NCBI GenBank assembly: GCA_963701735.1
Contig: CAVPBI010000020.1
Location: 1 to 64,000 of the forward strand
Length of the DNA stretch: 64,000 bases
Source: CAWABB01 sp963701735
GTDB taxonomy: Bacteria; Bacteroidota; Ignavibacteria; UBA10030; UBA6906
Direction: 5' to 3'
Of this stretch, positions 41,455-50,629 are shown in pieces (within the stretch, counting starts at the first letter, position 1; each line of letters opens with the position of its first letter). The translations under genes and the position numbers were made by a program. Below the pieces are notes generated by a model. That model saw nothing but the letters and a program-made list of their open reading frames with translations, searched no databases and was not told the origin of the DNA.

Positions 41455-41475
41455 CGTCCCGCCGGCGGCGGGACG
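41455..41475. terminator. Perfect GC hairpin between convergent genes
   Basis: CGTCCCGCC and GGCGGGACG with a GGC loop, located between the ychF stop and the convergent gene at 41480. It resembles the hairpin at 31186-31206. No U tract is present, so Rho-independent termination is uncertain, though the position suits a shared transcript end. Confidence 0.45.
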
Positions 41476-41479
41476 GCAC

Positions 41480-41809
41480 TCACCCAGGGATACCAAGCCG
41501 CGCACGGGCCTCCGGCGCCATCCGGGCGGGCGACCATGCGGGCTCCCACACGATCCGCACGTCCGCGTCCTTCACGCCCGGCAACCGCATCAGCCGGTTC
41601 CGCACATCCTGCGAAATCATCCCGCTCATCCCGCACCCCGGAGTCGTCAGCGTCATCTTCACGCCGATCCAGTCGCCGATGATCTTCACGTCATAAATGA
41701 GTCCGAGATCCACGAGGTTCACCGGAATTTCGGGATCGTAACATTCCCGGAGTGCGTCGATGACTTGCGCTTCTGTTGTGACGGGCGTCGGTCCGGATTC
41801 AGGCGTCAT
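41480..41809 (-). CDS. MIP18/SufT-family (DUF59) Fe-S cluster assembly factor
   Basis: 109 residues of the MIP18-like family, which helps deliver iron-sulfur clusters. Diagnostic blocks are VIDALRECYDPEIPVNLVDL, GLIYDVKIIGDWIGVKMTL and the reactive-Cys loop TTPGCGMSGMISQDVRNRL, then PGVKDADVRIVWEPAWSPAR. Its ATG overlaps the end of the small Cys-rich frame upstream. Lying last in the fur-feoA-feoB unit, it fits a link between iron import and cluster assembly. Confidence 0.92.
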   Translation of the reverse strand: MTPESGPTPVTTEAQVIDALRECYDPEIPVNLVDLGLIYDVKIIGDWIGVKMTLTTPGCGMSGMISQDVRNRLMRLPGVKDADVRIVWEPAWSPARMAPEARARLGIPG

Positions 41810-42107
41810 AATCGTGTGCTTTCGTGCAGATGGTCAGGTTCAACGGAGATGAACAAGATGTACACTCAAGATACGGCCTTCTTTCCCGAGGGTCAAGGCG
41901 GCCGTCTTTTCTCAGGTGCGGTTGGTGTCGATGACATCCTTGTGATAGTCTCCTCCTGACTCGCCGTCCGGCCGCGGACTTCGCGCCCGCAGAGGGACAC
42001 GCGCAACCCCTCCCGCACGACGAGGGGGAACGCCTCAGAAACCCTTTCACGAACAGCGCCGTGGTCACGCCCACGATCGCAAGCGCAGCGAACTCCTGCC
42101 AGTGCAT
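41799..42107 (-). CDS. Small FeoB-associated Cys-rich membrane protein (C-terminal part uncertain)
   Basis: The ATG shares one base with the feoB stop (TGATG). The first ~45 residues give a single membrane helix (FAALAIVGVTTALFVKGFLR) followed by SPSSCGRGCACPSAG, a Cys cluster as in FeoB-associated Cys-rich proteins, often encoded directly after feoB. The open frame continues to 41799 (102 residues), longer than such proteins usually are. The last ~50 residues look uncharacteristic, so the true end may be earlier or hidden by a frame change. Function is inferred from position and Cys pattern. Confidence 0.55.
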   Translation of the reverse strand: MHWQEFAALAIVGVTTALFVKGFLRRSPSSCGRGCACPSAGAKSAAGRRVRRRLSQGCHRHQPHLRKDGRLDPRERRPYLECTSCSSPLNLTICTKAHDYDA

Positions 42108-44224
42108 CACGACCCTCCCAGCGCTGTGCCTACGTGATAGACGATGAATGCCGCCGCGTACGCGAGTCCGGTCATGGTTGCGAACTGGATGGCCGGCCAT
42201 TTCCAGCCGTTTGTCTCCCGCCGCATGATCGCCACCGTCGAGAGGCACTGCATCGCCAGGACGTAGTACACCAGCACGGCAAGCGCGATCGGAAGCGTGA
42301 ACGTCGGACGCCCGGTCACGGGGTCGACGTCCTCCCGCATGCGCGACGTGAGCGAGGCGCTGCCGCCTCCTTCGGCGTCCTGGAGGTTGTAGATCGTCCC
42401 CATGGTGCTGACGAAGACCTCGCGCTGGAACAGCGAGCTGATGAGGCCGATGCCGATCTTCCAGTTGAACCCGAGCGGCTCGATCACGGGTTCGACGAAC
42501 TTTCCGGCCCGTCCCGCGAAGCTGTGCTCGATCTGCTGCGACGGCGTCGCGTTCTCGAGCTTCGGGTAGTTGGCCAGGAACCACATGATGATCGAAGCGC
42601 CCAGGATGATCGTCCCCGCCTGCTTCAGGAAGACGACCGCACGCTCCCACATCGTCAGCAGGATCGATTTCAGCGAGGGGAGCTTGTAGGGGGGGAGCTC
42701 CAGGAGCAGCTCCGTCCTGGGGCTGCGAAGCAGGGTGCGTTTCAGCACCCACGCGATCGTCAGCGCGACCACGATGCCGAGCAGGTAGAGCCCGAACATC
42801 GTCAGGGCCGGGACCGAAAAGATCCCGAGGACCGTCGTTGCAGGGATGAACGCGGCGATCAGCAGCGTATAGACAGGCAGCCGGGCGCTGCAGCTCATCA
42901 GGGGGGCGATGAGCATGGTCGCGACGCGGTCCCGCTCCCGCTCGATCGTCCGGGCCGACATGATGCCGGGGATCGCGCAGGCAAACGAGCTCAGCAGCGG
43001 GATGAACGCTTTCCCGGGGAGGCCGACCCGGCCCATCAGCCTGTCCATCACATACGCCGCGCGGGCCATATAGCCCGTGTCTTCCAGCAGCGTGAGGAAG
43101 AAGAAGAGGAACATGATCTGGGGGAGGAACATCACGACGGCGGCGACGCCGGCGATCGCCCCGTTGATGATCAGGTCGTGCAGCGGTCCGGGCGGAATCA
43201 GGCCGGAGACCCCATGCCCGAGAGCGTCAAACCCCTCGGCGATCAGCTCCATCGGGGCGGTGGCCCAGCTGAAGATCGATTGGAACATGAGCGCCATCAG
43301 GAGGAGAAAGACCACGAGCCCCCACACGCGGTGCGTCAGGATCCTGTCAAGCCTGTCGGTGCGGCTGATGCCCGGATGTGCCACGCGGTCGATGGAGCGT
43401 GCCACCACCTGGCGGATCCACGCGTAGCGTGCCGTGGCCGCCACGGACTCGCGGTCGAAGCCGAGGAAGTCCAGCTTCTGATGGTCGATGCGCACATGAT
43501 CGACGAATGGCGGGATCGAAACGGTCCGTCTGCTCGAGCGCCGACGGATGAGACGTCAGCAGGTCGATCGCCTCATTGAAGGCGGCGGCCTCCGAGAACT
43601 TGCCGCTCCCGAGAAGCATGCCGGTGAGCTCTTCCAGCTCGCGATGGACCGGCTCGGGGAGCGTCCACTCGCGGGCGTGCGGGCTGAGGGCCGGCGTGGT
43701 CGCCATCGCACGCCTGAGTTCATCGAGCCCGACGCCGGTTGTGGCGACCATCGGGATGACGGGAATGCCCAGCTCCTTCTCCAGCCTGTGCGTGTTGACG
43801 ACGATCGCCGTGTTCGCGGGCGACATCCACCATGTTCAGGGCCAGGACGAGCGGGAGGCGCCTGGTCGATGATCTGGCTGACGAAGTAGAGGTTGCGCTC
43901 GAGGTTGCTGGCATCGACGACGCAGACGATCAGGTCGGGCGGCGGCGTGTGCGGCGCGCGGCCGAGCATGACGTCGACGGCGATCGCTTCATCGGGTGAC
44001 GAGGCCCGGAGGCTGTACGTGCCGGGGAGGTCGAGGACAAGGCAGTCGGCGCCGTCGGCGAGGCTGACTGCGCCTTCGTGCCGCTCGACCGTGACGCCGG
44101 GGTAGTTCGCGACCTTCTGGCGAAGTCCTGTCAGGGCGTTGAAGACGGTCGTCTTGCCGGAATTAGGGTTTCCGACGAGAGCGATCATCCTCGTGCCGGT
44201 GGAAGTGGAGCCGTTGTCCCTCAT
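42107..44224 (-). CDS. feoB: Ferrous iron transporter FeoB, interrupted by three apparent +1 frame changes
   Basis: Inner-membrane Fe2+ transporter with an N-terminal G protein; about 705 residues when joined. The G domain has G1 MIALVGNPNSGKTTVFNALT, the switch NYPGVTVERHEG and G3 CLVLDLPGTYSLRASSPDE. The membrane part has the Gate/core motifs FLPQIMFLFFFLTLLEDTGY, GKAFIPLLSSFACAIPGIMS and IISSLFQREVF-like GLISSLFQREVFVSTMGTIY. Three frame changes are needed near 43861 (IIDQ to LPLVLALNMVDVA), 43818 (VDVA to NTAIVVNTHRLE) and 43505 (RFDPAI to VDHVRIDHQK). Each gives seamless FeoB sequence. All are +1 in the reading direction. It is the third gene of the Fur-controlled unit. Confidence 0.9.
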
Positions 44225-44289
44225 CCTCTTCTCAGATTCCTTGCAGCCGCGTTGTCACGAGAGGGAGTACCACGTGCGTCCCGCGCGCT

Positions 44290-44529
44290 TCACTCGAATG
44301 GGAAGACGAGAATGTCTCCGGCGAGTCGACCGTTCATCGCGATGCGGGTGTTCAGGATCTCACAGATGATGTTGCCGTGGGATTTCATGACGCACCGGAC
44401 GATGGCGTCTTCACAGAAACCCATTTCGCGGAGGCGGACGCTGACATCCGGACGCGAGCGGAGGCGGCTGATGCGGACGCTCTTTCCCAGCGGGGCGTCG
44501 GCGAGTCTCATAGAGTGATACGGTGTCAT
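44290..44529 (-). CDS. feoA: FeoA-domain ferrous iron transport accessory protein
   Basis: 79-residue SH3-like protein that assists FeoB. Characteristic sequence: MRLADAPLGKSVRISRLRSR, VRLREMGFCEDAIVRCVMKS, then CEILNTRIAMNGRLAGDILV. The start is five bases past the fur stop, and feoB follows after 65 bases, so fur-feoA-feoB form one unit. Confidence 0.93.
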   Translation of the reverse strand: MTPYHSMRLADAPLGKSVRISRLRSRPDVSVRLREMGFCEDAIVRCVMKSHGNIICEILNTRIAMNGRLAGDILVFPFE

Positions 44530-44533
44530 CTGG

Positions 44534-44977
44534 TCATTCGGTCTTTGCGCACTTCGGGCACGTTCCGAAGATCTGGAGCGTGGAGCTTTGAGATTCGAAC
44601 CGCTTCTCGCGGCAGACCTCGTCCTGGATGCGCTCGAGCTTTTCGTTGACGAATTCGATGATGTCGCCGCACTTGAGGCAGATGAGGTGGTGGTGGTGCG
44701 GGCGACCGAAGGCCTTTTCGTAGCGTGAGGTGTTCTCGGCGAATCGGTACTTGGAGACCAGGCCGCAGTCCTTCAGAAGGTCGAGGGTATTGTAGACGGT
44801 GGCCTTCGACACTTTGACGCCGGAGGTGATGAGCCGGTAGTAGAGCCCTTCCACGTCGAAGTGGCCCTGGGTGCGGAGGACTTCGTCGAGGACGGCAAAC
44901 CTCGCGGATGTTGCGCGAAGCTTCCCCTTTTCCTTGAGGTAGTTGCTGAGTATTTCCCGGGCTGCCTGGTTGTCCAC
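44534..44977 (-). CDS. fur: Fur-family metal-dependent transcriptional repressor
   Basis: 147 residues. Winged helix (LRATSARFAVLDEVLRTQGH, then SKATVYNTLDLLKDCGLVSK) and dimerisation/metal domain with GRPHHHHLICLKCGDIIEF and the second CxxC pair (CPKC) near the C-terminus, the structural zinc site. Four consecutive His contribute to the regulatory site. The start is a GTG only 8 bases from the operator at 44986-45002, leaving a very short leader and no clear ribosome site. The operator and the downstream feoAB genes indicate Fur-type iron control with autoregulation; PerR-like sensing cannot be excluded. Confidence 0.92.
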   Translation of the reverse strand: MDNQAAREILSNYLKEKGKLRATSARFAVLDEVLRTQGHFDVEGLYYRLITSGVKVSKATVYNTLDLLKDCGLVSKYRFAENTSRYEKAFGRPHHHHLICLKCGDIIEFVNEKLERIQDEVCREKRFESQSSTLQIFGTCPKCAKTE

Positions 44978-44985
44978 GTGTCTTG

Positions 44986-45033
44986 TTTAGAATTATTCTA
45001 AATAAATATAAGCCACAGAGTCCCACTTGTCAA
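44986..45033 (-). promoter_or_regulatory. fur-feoAB promoter with overlapping Fur/PerR-type operator
   Basis: On the minus strand TTGACA (plus 45028-45033), a 17-base spacer and TATATT (plus 45005-45010) form a near-consensus promoter. Immediately downstream lies the perfect 17-base palindrome TTTAGAATTATTCTAAA (44986-45002), whose inner TTAGAAT-T-ATTCTAA is a 7-1-7 box like those of Fur and PerR. It covers the expected transcription start, so a bound repressor would block initiation. Confidence 0.85.
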
Positions 45034-45089
45034 GGTTATTCTGCAGCTCTGTGACTTGTTTCTGCTTCGTCCGGCAAAGGAGTCTCCCG

Positions 45090-45240
45090 CCGGCATTGGA
45101 GACGCCGCCAGGGGGTAGTAGGTGGAGTGTCCCCAGCTGGCATCGGAATCGCCACCAGGGGTTGGTGGAGAGCTCAGCTGGCGTCGGAAAACCATCCAGA
45201 GATGGGCGGTGTCCCTGACATCGGAATCGCAATCGATGTC
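45090..45240. repeat. Degenerate tandem repeats in a gene-free stretch
   Basis: Four diverged copies of a CTGGCATCGGAATCGCCACC-like unit start at about 45090, 45137, 45178 and 45215, so the spacing shrinks from 47 to 41 to 37 bases. The stretch 45034-45391 between the fur promoter and the next gene has no other recognisable feature. Short open frames through it show no protein-like composition. Confidence 0.55.
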
Positions 45241-45391
45241 TGAGGGCTCGGTAGGAGTCAGCCGCTGTGCATTACGCCCCTTACGGCCAAATCTTGCCTC
45301 GAAATTTTCCGAATTTCCTTGCGTTTTTCGTTTGAATTCGCTTTCATTCCATCGTACCCAGTTAACCCCTCACCATTAACGCTGGCGCTTA

Positions 45392-46516
45392 ATGAAGTCG
45401 CGTAAGAACAGATTTCTGAGTGGCCGCAAGATTGTCCCCGCACCGATTCCACCGGATGCTCGAGTAACAGAGATCGTAGACAAGTACTTCCATGCCTACA
45501 ACGCAGGTCGCTTGAGGGAAGCGTGCAGCCTGTTTTCGACCAAGATGCTCGAAAAGGACGTCACTATCGGCATGAGCCTGACCGGTGCGCTGACCCCGGC
45601 TGGCCTCGGCGGCGGATGCGTCGTTCCCCTCATCGAAGCGGGATTTGTCGATTGGATCGTCAGCACCGGAGCAAACCTCTACCACGACACCCATTTCGCC
45701 ATCGGGAAGAGCCTTCATCGGGGGAGTCCCTTCGTTGACGACCGGGTTCTGCGTGAGGAAGGCGTCATCAGGATCTACGACATCCTGTTCGATTATGACG
45801 TCCTGCTGGACACCGACAAGTTCTTCAGGACGATCATCCGAAAAGATGAATTTCAGAAGGAAATGGGGACCGCGGAGCTGCACTACCGGCTCGGGCGCTA
45901 TGTCGCCGAACGGGAGAAGGTTCTGCGGATCAAGCATCCGAGCGTCATCGCCACGGCGTACAGATGCGGCGTCCCGGTCTACACGTCCTCTCCCGGCGAC
46001 AGCTCGATCGGGATGAACATCGCTGAAGCGGCCCTTTCGGGGTTCAAGACGCGCATCGACGTCCTGCTCGACGTCAACGAGACTGCGGCGATCGTCCTGG
46101 ATGCGAAGCGGCGCGGCGGAAAAAGCGGCGTCCTCATCTTCGGCGGCGGCTCCCCGAAGAATTTCATGCTGCAAACGGAGCCTCAGATCCAGGAAGTCCT
46201 CCAGATCAACGAAAAGGGGCACGACTACTTCTTGCAGGTCACGGATGCCCGGCCCGACACGGGCGGTCTCTCGGGCGCCACTCCCGCAGAGGCGGTGAGC
46301 TGGGGGAAGGTCGATCCGGACAAGCTTCCGGATACGGTCGTCGTTTACGTCGATTCCACGATTGCGATGCCGATTCTGACGTCGTACGCGCTCGGGAAGC
46401 ACCGTCCAAGGAAGTTAAAACGCATCTATGATCGGAGGCAGGACATCATCACCCGGTTGAGCCGTGAATACGCGCTCGCCATCCGTAAGAAGCAACGATC
46501 ATCACCCAAACACTAA
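45392..46516 (+). CDS. Deoxyhypusine synthase-family protein
   Basis: 374 residues clearly homologous to deoxyhypusine synthase. NAD-binding and core blocks include MSLTGALTPAGLGGGCVVPL, WIVSTGANLYHDTHFAIGKS, VYTSSPGDSSIGMNIAEAAL and GVLIFGGGSPKNFMLQTEP. The catalytic lysine segment AEAVSWGKVDPD places the active Lys at residue 306. Bacteria lack eIF5A, and characterised bacterial homologues make homospermidine or related polyamines, so a polyamine role is the likely one (inference). Next gene is an H1-like protein 15 bases away. Confidence 0.92.
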   Translation: MKSRKNRFLSGRKIVPAPIPPDARVTEIVDKYFHAYNAGRLREACSLFSTKMLEKDVTIGMSLTGALTPAGLGGGCVVPLIEAGFVDWIVSTGANLYHDTHFAIGKSLHRGSPFVDDRVLREEGVIRIYDILFDYDVLLDTDKFFRTIIRKDEFQKEMGTAELHYRLGRYVAEREKVLRIKHPSVIATAYRCGVPVYTSSPGDSSIGMNIAEAALSGFKTRIDVLLDVNETAAIVLDAKRRGGKSGVLIFGGGSPKNFMLQTEPQIQEVLQINEKGHDYFLQVTDARPDTGGLSGATPAEAVSWGKVDPDKLPDTVVVYVDSTIAMPILTSYALGKHRPRKLKRIYDRRQDIITRLSREYALAIRKKQRSSPKH

Positions 46517-46531
46517 TACAGGAGGTCATCC

Positions 46532-46732
46532 ATGAACCGTCTCCAGGAACTGCGGGATCTTCTCACGACATTCGAGAAGGACTTTGTGAAGTTCTATGAG
46601 AAGGGGAACAAGTCGGCCGGCACGCGCGTTCGCAAGCACATGAACGAGCTGAAGCGGAAGGCCCAGGATATCCGGAAAGAGATCCAGGACATCAAGGCCA
46701 AGACAAAGGACACCGAGCAGACGATTCAGTAG
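46532..46732 (+). CDS. Histone H1-like (Hc1-family) DNA-binding protein
   Basis: 66 residues, helical and Lys-rich: LQELRDLLTTFEKDFVKFYE, KGNKSAGTRVRKHMNELKRK and AQDIRKEIQDIKAKTKDTE. This matches the small H1-like proteins widespread in Bacteroidota and relatives, thought to compact DNA. A very strong ribosome site (AGGAGGT, eight bases before the ATG) suggests high expression. It follows the deoxyhypusine-synthase-like gene by 15 bases. Confidence 0.87.
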   Translation: MNRLQELRDLLTTFEKDFVKFYEKGNKSAGTRVRKHMNELKRKAQDIRKEIQDIKAKTKDTEQTIQ

Positions 46733-46855
46733 GCGATTCGTTCCAGGCGTTCGGACACGCTCCCCATGGTCGAGGTGGGATGGCCACCGGGGGGCGTGTT
46801 CGATGTTTGCCCCGGTCGCACGGCGCCCGGGTAGCGGCGTCAGGTTCCGGCCCCC

Positions 46856-48813
46856 ATGCCTCGTTTCCGCGACATCCCTGAAGGAGTCAAGCGGTGGATC
46901 CCGCCGCTTGCGGCTGCTGCCGCGGCCATTGCCGTATTCCTTCCTGTCCTGCGATTTGAACTCCTCGAGATACGATGACCTGATCTATATCGTCGAGAGC
47001 CCGCTCTCGGCGGGTCTTTCGCTCGCATCGATTGCGAACGCCTTCCTCGAGCCGTATTTCCGTTCCTATTCGCCTCTGACGCTCCTGACGCACGCCATTG
47101 ACCTGCGCGTTTGGGGTCAGGACGGGGGCATGCACCATCTGCTGAACCTCCTTCTGCACTCGCTGAACGTGGCTCTGGTGTACCGCATCGCCAGGGGCAT
47201 GTTCTCGTCCGGATCGCTCCGGGTTGCTCCGGAAAGCTCGGTGTTTGCCGCATTCTCCGCAGCTCTCCTCTTCGCCGTCCATCCATTGCAGGTGGAGCCC
47301 GTGGCATGGATATCGGGCCGAAAGGACGTTCTGATGACGTTCTTCCTCCTCGTTTCATTCCTGGCGTACCTGCGGTGGCGCGGGGGCGAGGGTGATGGAG
47401 GGGGAAGGGTGGGGAAGGTGAAGGCGAAGGGCAGGAGAGAGAGGGAGGCGGACCACAAGGCGGACCCAGGGCGAAGCGTTCGTTCAAGGCGAAATTCGGG
47501 GCGAAGGGAAAGGACAAGGCCAGGGTCAAGGTCAAAGAAATCACGAGAGGGCGAAATGGCTGGTTGCATCCAGCATCGCCTTCATGCTCGCTCTCCTTTC
47601 GAAAAGCACCGCGGCGGCGTACCCACTGGTCCTGGTCGTGTGCGACCGCCTTGTTCTGGGCCGGCGGGAGTCGTTACATTCGCTTGTGCGCGAGAAAGCG
47701 GTCATGCTTGTCGCGGCCGGGGTGGCGATTCTTGTCGCCGTGCTCGCGGGGCGGGGGCACGACACCAGCGATTTGCTTGCCGGCTTCCCGCCAGCCGCAC
47801 GGGTCCTGCTCCCCATCTTCACGCCCGCCTTCTACCTGTGGCAGCTCGTCTGGCCGGCGGGGTTGACGCCGTTCACCCCGCCTGCGCCGCTCGCGCCGGT
47901 ATTCGTCGGGGCCGGCGTGACAGTCGTCGTGACGGCTGTTTTGATCCGCCGGAGCGACTCGGGCCTGCTGGCCGCGTGGCTTTCGTTCCTGCTCCTGCTT
48001 GTGCCGACGATCGGCGGGACGTTCATGGAGACGGGCATGCAGCCGTGGGCGGACCGGTTCACGTACGCGCCGTTGATCCCGGTGTTCATCGCGATCGGTG
48101 CGGGTGTCTGCAGGATTCCGCGGCCTTCGCTCCGTTTCTCGTTGCTGATCGTGCTGGCCCTGGGACTTGCCGCAGTGAGCAGAGCGCAGCTCGAGCACTG
48201 GCGCACCACGGAGTCGATCTGGACGCGGGTGGTGCACTCATCGCCGGCGCTGGCGAAGGGGTACAAGAATCTCGGCTCGATCCGCTATGCGCAGGGGCGC
48301 AATGGGGAGGCGATACAGCTTCTCCGGCAGGCCGTCGCGTTGAAGCCGGCGTACGGCGAAGCGTACAACGATCTCGGGCTCGCGCTGTCTGCCGCGGGCC
48401 GGTTTGACGAAGCGCTGGAGGCGCATCGCATGGCCATCGCTGTTGAGCCGACCAGGGTGGAGGGATACAACGGGTACGGGATCGCGTTGTTGAGAACCGG
48501 TGACGCGCGCGGGGCGTACGACGCGTTCCAGCGGGGGATTGCGGTGGATCCCGCAGCAGTGAAGCCGCGATACAATGCCGGCATGGCCGCGCTTGCGGCG
48601 GGCGACACGACGGCGGCGATCGCGCGGTTTCAGGAAACCGTTGCCGTGGACTCCACTGCGGCGCGCGCGGCGGAGAATGCGGCGGTGCTCCTGGATGCGA
48701 GGGGCGACGCAGCCGCGCTGACCTGGTACGCACGGGCCGCGGCAGCCGGTTCCGCCGGGGCGAAAGCCTGGCTGGCCAAACGAGGCATCCCCGGTGGGCC
48801 GGGACTGAAATGA
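46856..48813 (+). CDS. Tmtc-like membrane protein with C-terminal TPRs, interrupted by two apparent +1 frame changes
   Basis: Polytopic membrane protein of roughly 650 residues when joined. The ATG at 46856 begins MPRFRDIPEGVKRWIPPLAA with a first helix. The frame must change between 46955 and 46975, since TGA lies at 46976, to reach YDDLIYIVESPL. Then FRSYSPLTLLTHAIDLRVWG, VHPLQVEPVAWISGRKDVLM and further helices are typical of the family. A second change lies between about 47390 and 47540, within a Lys/Gly/Glu-rich purine-biased linker. Further helices follow, and from about 48240 TPR repeats (AKGYKNLGSIRYAQGRNGEA, AYNDLGLALSAAGRFDEALE). In animals related proteins are O-mannosyltransferases; bacterial roles are unproven. 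Confidence 0.75.
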
Positions 48814-50576
48814 ACAGACCGCATTCGCGTCACAACAGTGCCGCCCTCGCGGCGATATCGATCCTCCTGGTTGTCGTGGTGGCCGCAGTGTTCCACGGCG
48901 TCCTGAGGAACGGATTCGTGTCGTGGGACGACCAGTACTACATTACCAACAACCCGCACGCCCGCGTCGACGGGTGGGACGACGTGCTCTGGTTCTTCAC
49001 GCATTCGTACTACTGGTCGTATATTCCGCTGACGATGCTGTCGCACGCGGCGGATTTCGCGATGTTCGGGATGGACCCGTTCGGGCATCACCTGACGGCC
49101 CTGCTCCTCCACGCCGTCAATGCCGTGGTCTTCTTCTTTCTGTCGGTGCGGATCGTCCGTCGGTGGGCGGGGGATGACCCGGCGCGCGCGATCTGGGTAG
49201 GTGCGATCGCGGCGTTCATCTTCGCGCTGCATCCGCTGAGGGTCGAGTCCGTCGCCTGGGTCTCGGACCGCAAGGACCTGTTGTGCACGCTCTTCCTGTT
49301 GCTCGCGTCGCACGCGTGGCTGCGATCGACCGGGGGAAGGGAGGGGCGAAGCGCCGGAGGCTGGAAGCTGCTCGCGCTGGCGTTTCACGGTGCCGCATTG
49401 CTCTCGAAGGCCACGGCCCTGATGTTCCCTGTGGCGCTCGTGGCGATCGCGCTCGCCGACGGCGGCAGTGAAGGTCTCGTCGCCCGTGTCGTTGCGGCGG
49501 TCCGCCGGGCGATACCGCATTTCGTGCTCAGCGCCGCAGCCGGTGTCATCGGCATGGCTTCCGTTCCCGCGGTGACCATCAATTTCCTCGCGATAGATCT
49601 GTCGTTACTGGAGCGGGCGCTGCTACCCTTCTACTCGGTGATGCAGCCGTTGGCGAAGTTTGTCTGGCCTGCCGCGCTGGCGCCGATGTACGGCTATCCG
49701 CCGGTGACGGTCATGGCGCTGTCGGCCCTGTTGCTGATCCTCTTCTCGATCGTGGCGGTCGTCGCGTGGCGGATGGGCCACCGCGGCCCGCTGGCGGCGT
49801 GGCTCGTGTATCTCGTGCTGTCGGTGCCCACCGCGATGTTCTTCGCCTCGGGGATTCAGCCGATCGCCGACCGGTACACATACCTCGCGATGCTTCCGCT
49901 GGCGCTGCTGCTCGCGGCGGCGGTGGAAGGAGCGGGGAAGCTGCATCCGTTCCACTGGCCGCCCCGACGCGCACTGCAGTGGTTCTGGTGATCCTCCTCG
50001 GCGTGTATGCCGGATGGTCGGCGCGGTCGGCGGACCAGGTGAAGGTGTGGCGAGACTCGCTCACGCTCTGGCAGCATGCGGTGCGCATTACGCCGGACGT
50101 TCCGTACGTGCAGAACAACCTGGGCGAGGCGTTCGTGCAGGCCGGCTATATCGAAGAAGCGTTGGTGGCGTACTCGATTGCGACGGAGATGCGTCCCGAT
50201 TTCGCCGATGCGTTCAACAACCTCGGCGTCGCGTACTTTCTGAAGCGGGACTACCGGCGGGGGATCGAAGCGCTCCGGCATGCGGAGGAGTTGTACCGTG
50301 GAGGAGTCGAGGGGCAGGCCGTGATCGCGGACGTGCACTTCAATCTCGGGACCGCGTACCGGGAGCTTGGGGACACGAGCGCGGCGCTCGACGTATTTCC
50401 GAAGTGCCATCAACGAGCGCGGGACATATGCGGAAGCCCACGGGGCGGTCGGGTCGATCCTGCTGTCCGGAGGGGACACGCTGGCGGCGATGGCTTCGCT
50501 CGCTCGCGCGGCTGAGCTGGGCGATAGCGCGTCAGCCCGGCTCGCAGGGCAGGTGCGGTTCCGGCGGCAGAAATGA
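48810..50576 (+). CDS. Second Tmtc-like membrane/TPR protein, with two apparent frame changes
   Basis: Paralogue of the previous gene, whose stop it overlaps as ATGA. About 585 residues when joined. Opening NSAALAAISILLVVVVAAVF, then NGFVSWDDQYYITNNPHARV, YIPLTMLSHAADFAMFGMDP and LHPLRVESVAWVSDRKDLLC, the same blocks as its neighbour. Near 49965 the frame changes from HPFHWPPRRAL to AVVLVILLGVYAGW (a missing base or two extra ones, the only such case here). At about 50399 it changes by +1 (LDVF to RSAINERGTYAEAH). TPRs occupy the last 170 residues (VQNNLGEAFVQAGYIEEALV, FNNLGVAYFLKRDYRRGIEA). Confidence 0.75.
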
Positions 50577-50578
50577 AA

Positions 50579-50610
50579 ACGCCCGCGAGGCTGATGCCGG
50601 GCGGGCGTTC
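50579..50610 (-). terminator. Terminator after rpsU (minus strand)
   Basis: On the minus strand AACGCCCGC pairs with GCGGGCGTT across a 14-base loop and is followed by TTCATTTC. It directly abuts the stop of the convergent Tmtc-like gene, so it probably serves as the end of the rpsU transcript. Confidence 0.7.
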
Positions 50611-50629
50611 GAAGGGATGAACACGAGGG

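Noticed and set aside
45090..45240. CRISPR array
   Set aside because: Repeats are too diverged, the spacing decreases steadily, and no cas genes are present.
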